From Candidatus Latescibacterota bacterium (GTDB lineage Bacteria; JAAXHH01), in the NCBI GenBank assembly GCA_022823465.1, contig JAJEHX010000042.1:192289-256288 (forward strand): a stretch of 64,000 nt of DNA. Reading direction: 5' to 3'. Made by a program: the position numbers and the translations under genes. Positions within the stretch are counted from its first letter, which is position 1; every line of letters starts with the position of its first letter. This document shows, in pieces, positions 60,930 through 64,000 of the stretch. The notes beneath the pieces are model-generated. The model was not told the origin of the DNA. It did not search any database and saw only the letters and a list, made by a program, of their open reading frames with translations.

Positions 60930-61241
60930 TTATCCCAGGGTTGTAAACCGTGTGGTGCGGGTAATCGTGCGGTCCGCCTGGTCCGCCTGGTCCGCCTGGT
61001 TGCCTGGTCGATCCACGGGATCGTATCCGCCCGGGTGAAAGGGATGGCAGCGCAACAGTCGCCGCGCGGCCAGATAGGATCCGGCGAACAGGCCCCGTCG
61101 TTCCAGCGCTTCAATGGTGTAATTCGAACAGGTGGGGGTAAACCTGCAGCTTGGCGGAAGGAGCGGGGATACTGCCAGTTGATAGCCGCGGACGCCCCAT
61201 GCGAGCGTGGTTGCGATCGCCGCGGTCAGCCTTTTCCACAT
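60930..61241 (-). CDS. yidD: membrane protein insertion efficiency factor YidD
   Basis: A 103-residue YidD with the typical [32 protein letters not shown] and [18 protein letters not shown] segments. It assists YidC/Sec insertion at the inner membrane. The tail after residue 82 ([12 protein letters not shown]) is not conserved in the family; it comes from three perfect copies of a 9-bp unit at 60971-60997. It overlaps rnpA by 16 bases. Confidence 0.93.
   Translation of the reverse strand: MWKRLTAAIATTLAWGVRGYQLAVSPLLPPSCRFTPTCSNYTIEALERRGLFAGSYLAARRLLRCHPFHPGGYDPVDRPGNQADQADQADRTITRTTRFTTLG
60971..61006. repeat. in-frame 9-bp repeats in the yidD tail
   Basis: Three perfect copies of GGTCCGCCT plus one degenerate copy, encoding QADQADQAD in the non-conserved YidD C-terminus. 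The reverse complement AGGCGGACC matches the word seen in dnaA. Confidence 0.8.
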
Positions 61242-61597
61242 AAACGAGTCACCGCGGTATGGTAGAGGGAAAGAAACTCTTCATTCATCTGGCGGTACGT
61301 AGCTTCCTGCCTGGGACTGCGGGCGATGAGCACCAGGTGCATCCCGCGCTTCAGGCGGTCCCGGTTAAGCCGGTAGATTTCCCGCATTCGCCGGCGAACC
61401 AGATTGCGTTCGACCGCACCACCGTAGCGCCGGGTCACGATGAAACCGATCCTGCGCTCGAGCCGGTCCGGACAGGAGGCGAGGGACAGGATCATCGAAC
61501 GTCCCCTGACGGTCAATCCGCTATCCCTGACCCGCTCGAACTCCCACCGGTGTCTCATGCGTTCGTCGTGGGGAAAACGTCGGGAACCGGCGGCCAT
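61226..61597 (-). CDS. rnpA: ribonuclease P protein component
   Basis: A 123-residue basic protein that binds the RNase P RNA for tRNA 5' maturation. The RNR motif is visible ([20 protein letters not shown]) along with [13 protein letters not shown] near the N-terminus. Start placed at the ATG at 61597; a start at 61771 would run antiparallel in a different frame over rpmH and is not supported. rpmH lies 32 bases upstream, as is usual. Confidence 0.93.
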   Translation of the reverse strand: MAAGSRRFPHDERMRHRWEFERVRDSGLTVRGRSMILSLASCPDRLERRIGFIVTRRYGGAVERNLVRRRMREIYRLNRDRLKRGMHLVLIARSPRQEATYRQMNEEFLSLYHTAVTRLCGKG

Positions 61598-61629
61598 GGT
61601 GCATCGGTCCTGCAACGATCCGGCGGAGC

Positions 61630-61764
61630 CTAAACGGCAACGCGGGTCCTTCCCTTGGCACGGCGGCGGTTCAGGATCAAACGCCCCGCCTTGGTGCTCA
61701 TCCTTCGACGAAACCCGTGCCTGCGGTGCCGCTTCAGGTTGCTCGGCTGAAAGGTCCGCTTCAT
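61630..61764 (-). CDS. rpmH: 50S ribosomal protein L34
   Basis: A 44-residue gene reading [19 protein letters not shown] at its start and ending in RTRVAV, the standard L34 protein of the large ribosomal subunit. GGAG lies nine bases before the ATG. It is the first gene of the rpmH-rnpA-yidD-yidC-mnmE-mnmG-rsmG cluster, transcribed away from dnaA from the promoter at 61813-61841. Confidence 0.97.
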   Translation of the reverse strand: MKRTFQPSNLKRHRRHGFRRRMSTKAGRLILNRRRAKGRTRVAV

Positions 61765-61812
61765 CAGTCACTCCAGGTTTTTCACACTTTTCAGCTTACA
61801 AAACAGCCCTCT

Positions 61813-61841
61813 ATAATAGCGGGAGAGCCCTTTTCTGTCAA
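61813..61841 (-). promoter_or_regulatory. promoter of the rpmH cluster
   Basis: On the minus strand TTGACA is followed after exactly 17 bases by TATTAT, nearly a consensus sigma-70 promoter, about 49 bases upstream of the rpmH ATG. Confidence 0.85.
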
Positions 61842-61887
61842 GTGGTTTTAGTTCATTCGCACGGTGCAAATCTTTTCGACTTAACTC

Positions 61888-61916
61888 TTGACAGTGCACA
61901 GTCCACCCTACATACT
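61888..61916 (+). promoter_or_regulatory. probable promoter of dnaA
   Basis: TTGACA at 61888, then 17 bases, then CATACT at 61911. The -35 is perfect and the -10 is weak. It is divergent from the rpmH promoter and leaves a leader of roughly 180 bases before the dnaA ATG; the leader includes an AT-rich stretch at 61978-62012. Confidence 0.55.
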
Positions 61917-62104
61917 AAGGAGGAGATACTACCCGCAACGTTTCCGCCTTCCGTGGATTTGTTGTAGTACCTACTTACCTTTTAAATGTAGTAATTACAA
62001 TTATTTAGCATGATACATGCGAGTGTGGCGGCATGTTTTCGGCCCGGGCTTTCCCGGTCCGCTTCCAGATATTACGGCCCCTTAGGCAGACAAGGTAATA
62101 CGCA

Positions 62105-63484
62105 ATGAAGCAGGAAGATCCTGCACAACTCTGGTCGGTGTGTTTGTCGGAACTGAGGGGCATGATGCCCGCGCAGACGTTTGCGACCTGGTTCGAGCGG
62201 ACCAAGGGCTATGACGTAACACCGGAGAAATTCACCATAGAGGTGCCGAACCCGTTCTCCGGCGAGCGGATGCTGAAGAGCTTTCACGACAAGATCAGCC
62301 AGGTCGTGACGACACACCTTGGCCGCCAGGTCTCCATAGACTATCACATTTTCGAGGGCAATACGCAGATCGTCCCCGTGCTCACCGACCTGCCCTCCTA
62401 CGGTTCGGACCGGGCGGACCAGGCGGACCGGGACCGGCAGACTTCGGACGCGGCGGAAACCGACAACCTCTACGACAACTACACCTTCGAAAACTTCGTC
62501 GTGGGGGAGTGCAACGACTTCGCCCACGCGGCCTCCCTGGCCGTGGTAAAGTCTCCCGGCCAGCAGACCTTCAACCCCCTGGTGATCTACGGCGGCGTCG
62601 GCCTCGGCAAGACCCACCTGGCGCAGGCGATCGCCCATGAGTCGAAGCGGCTCGGGACCGTCGATCGCATCCGGTACGTCACGTCGGAAATCTTCTACAG
62701 CGAATTCATCGAGTCCATACAGGAAAAAAAGACGAAGGAATTCGCGCAGACCTACCGAAACGTCGATCTGCTCATCGTAGACGACATCCAGTTCTTCTGC
62801 AAGGGGCACAAGGACCGCACCCAGGAGGAGTTCTTCCACACCTTCGACGTGCTGCGGCAGAAGGGCAAGCAGATCGTCCTTACCAGCGACCGGATCCCCA
62901 AGGAGCTTTCAGGCCTGGAAGAACGCCTGGTGTCCCGGTTCGAGTGGGGGCTACTCGCGGACATGAAGGCGCCCGATTACGAAACGAGAGAAGCCATTCT
63001 GCATAAGAAGGCCGATAAAGACGGGCTGTCGCTGAGCCCGGACGTCATCGCCTACATCGCCGACCGGGTCGCGTCGAATATACGGGAGCTGGAGGGGGCC
63101 GTGCTCAGCCTGCTGGCCTACGCGTCGCTGAGTCACTGCGATATCACCATCGAAGTGGCGAAACGGGTGCTGAGCAACAAGATTCGCAGAAAACAGCGGT
63201 CCGCCGGGATAGAGGATATACAGAAAGCCGTGGCCCGGCACTACGACGTGTCCGTCGAGGATCTCGCCGCCAAGACGCGGAAAAAGCACGTGGTGGCGGC
63301 CCGCCAGATCGCCATGTATCTCTGCAGGGACATGACCCGTGCGTCGCTCAAGGATATCGGGGCGATTTTTGGCAAGAGAGACCACACGACCGTTATACAC
63401 GCCTGCCAGACGGTCAAGAAGCTTCTGCTGAACAACGAGCACCTGCAGGACGACCTCGATAAGATCAAGAATTCGCTGCTGTAG
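62105..63484 (+). CDS. dnaA: chromosomal replication initiator protein DnaA
   Basis: A 459-residue initiator. Domain I occupies residues 1-85, the linker domain II about 86-125, the AAA+ domain begins with YTFENFVVGECNDFAHAAS and has Walker A GGVGLGKTH (163-171), Walker B LLIVDDIQF. The C-terminal domain IV carries the DnaA-box helix-turn-helix region KDIGAIFGKRDHTTVIHAC. It opens oriC and regulates transcription. Within domain II, residues 101-111 (SDRADQADRDR) derive from 9-bp repeats (62404-62439). AAGG stands 11 bases upstream of the ATG. oriC follows directly. Confidence 0.97.
   Translation: MKQEDPAQLWSVCLSELRGMMPAQTFATWFERTKGYDVTPEKFTIEVPNPFSGERMLKSFHDKISQVVTTHLGRQVSIDYHIFEGNTQIVPVLTDLPSYGSDRADQADRDRQTSDAAETDNLYDNYTFENFVVGECNDFAHAASLAVVKSPGQQTFNPLVIYGGVGLGKTHLAQAIAHESKRLGTVDRIRYVTSEIFYSEFIESIQEKKTKEFAQTYRNVDLLIVDDIQFFCKGHKDRTQEEFFHTFDVLRQKGKQIVLTSDRIPKELSGLEERLVSRFEWGLLADMKAPDYETREAILHKKADKDGLSLSPDVIAYIADRVASNIRELEGAVLSLLAYASLSHCDITIEVAKRVLSNKIRRKQRSAGIEDIQKAVARHYDVSVEDLAAKTRKKHVVAARQIAMYLCRDMTRASLKDIGAIFGKRDHTTVIHACQTVKKLLLNNEHLQDDLDKIKNSLL
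62404..62439. repeat. in-frame 9-bp repeats in the dnaA linker
   Basis: TTCGGACCG, GGCGGACCA, GGCGGACCG, GGACCGGCA: related nonamers encoding SDRADQADRDR in the variable domain II of DnaA. Confidence 0.75.
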
Positions 63485-64000
63485 CCCGCCTCCCGTTCTG
63501 TACTGCCTTCCATGTCAAACCAGAGGCTCCGTGTGTGGATAACTCGGGGGTTATCCACATTTTTTCAACAAAATCCGGTTCTTGTAACCTCCTATCCTGC
63601 AATGTGTTATATATTGTATGTACAATGTTTCCACACCAATCCACAGTCGATATCAGGTTTCGATGTGGAAAGGTGCGCAAATCGCGCACGAATCGCGCGC
63701 GAAAGGGCCTTGATTCGTCGCCGGTCTGTTCCTTCTCGTTCCAGGTCCTTCCCGGGGGTGCGGATAATGTGGATAACTCGGGGATAACGGCATAATAAAT
63801 GTCGATGTTTTGTGTATAACTGGACTGTTTGGACGGTCCTGGCTTCTAGTTTGTGGATAAGTGTGGATAAACGTCTGTTTAGGTGCTTCTTTTTCCACAT
63901 CTGAGTTTTTGTGTAAGTTGTTTTATTTATTGATCTTATTATGTAAAATAGTGTTTTATTCACATATCCACATGCTATATTAGTATTATTTCCTTTATAT
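63485..64000. other. oriC: chromosomal origin oriC with DnaA boxes and AT-rich unwinding region
   Basis: The gene-free stretch after dnaA contains perfect DnaA boxes (TTATCCACA or its complement) at 63534-63542, 63551-63559, 63768-63776, 63852-63860 and 63862-63870. Single-mismatch boxes lie at 63811-63819, 63891-63899 and 63964-63972. The first pair forms an inverted repeat with ten-base arms around TCGGGG. TGTGGATAACTCGGGG occurs twice (63534 and 63768). From about 63904 the sequence becomes very AT-rich, fitting a DNA unwinding element. The window ends before the right boundary. Short reading frames here are not supported as genes. Confidence 0.9.

Noticed and set aside
63512..63963. Short open frames after dnaA
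   Set aside because: They lie in the DnaA-box-rich, AT-rich origin, overlap each other on both strands and have no recognisable sequence.

Overview
The window is a contiguous, GC-rich, origin-proximal stretch of chromosome from a free-living diderm bacterium. The evidence for a two-membrane, autonomous cell is a YidC with a long periplasmic domain, the MEP isoprenoid enzymes IspD and IspF, secreted TPR, peptidase and beta-propeller proteins, and a complete rRNA operon. I cannot fix the phylum. The 16S gene has a base change in the EUB338/341F primer site, and the gene mix (bactofilin plus M23 peptidase, SpoIVB-type S55 protein, YheC/YheD-type ATP-grasp, sigma factors with giant C-terminal domains) suits a poorly sampled lineage such as a Latescibacterota- or Poribacteria-like group. 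That placement is inference only.

Layout. 1-4803 (minus): parA, parB, M23 peptidase, bactofilin, then the start of the ATP synthase operon (atpZ, atpI, atpB; atpE would lie beyond base 1). 4902-10340 (minus): ispF, ispD, queA, ruvB, ruvA, ruvC, yebC. 10351-14544 (minus): a secreted seven-repeat beta-propeller protein and a secreted SpoIVB/S55 peptidase-like protein. 14804-15787 (plus): serine acetyltransferase. 15804-24018 (minus): trxB, a TPR-parvulin fusion, folC, an ATP-grasp protein, a PfkB sugar kinase, oppF, oppD. 24125-26206 (minus): an EF-G-like GTPase. 26397-31751 (minus): rRNA operon 16S-tRNA-Ile-tRNA-Ala-23S-5S with promoter, boxA and terminator. 31761-33503 (minus): lipA and a thiol peroxiredoxin-like protein.

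33709-40238 (mostly plus) is the accessory island. It has two paralogous ECF sigma factors, each fused to a roughly 435-residue beta-rich C-terminal region resembling DUF4097 proteins. A HELIH zinc protease lies between them and a MacB/LolD-type ABC ATPase lies downstream. Both transcription units carry the same 19-bp upstream element, and both sigma genes keep an internal Shine-Dalgarno plus ATG exactly at the domain junction. A dead remnant of the ABC gene start sits between the units, so the locus looks like an old tandem duplication. This is the best candidate here for an undescribed system.

40262-54925 (plus): two tiny membrane coiled-coil proteins, comEC, a large TPR-gluzincin protein, carB, argJ, a secreted aminopeptidase P, and tandem moeA paralogues. 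55119-61764 (minus): the classical origin cluster rsmG, mnmG, mnmE, yidC, yidD, rnpA, rpmH, with two parS sites flanking mnmG. 62105-63484 (plus): dnaA, followed by a DnaA-box-rich, AT-rich oriC reaching the window end. ParAB at one end and parS/oriC at the other form one segregation system.

A recurring peculiarity is a family of 9-bp in-frame tandem repeats built on the word GGCGGACC. They expand the linkers or tails of several unrelated proteins, including DnaA domain II.
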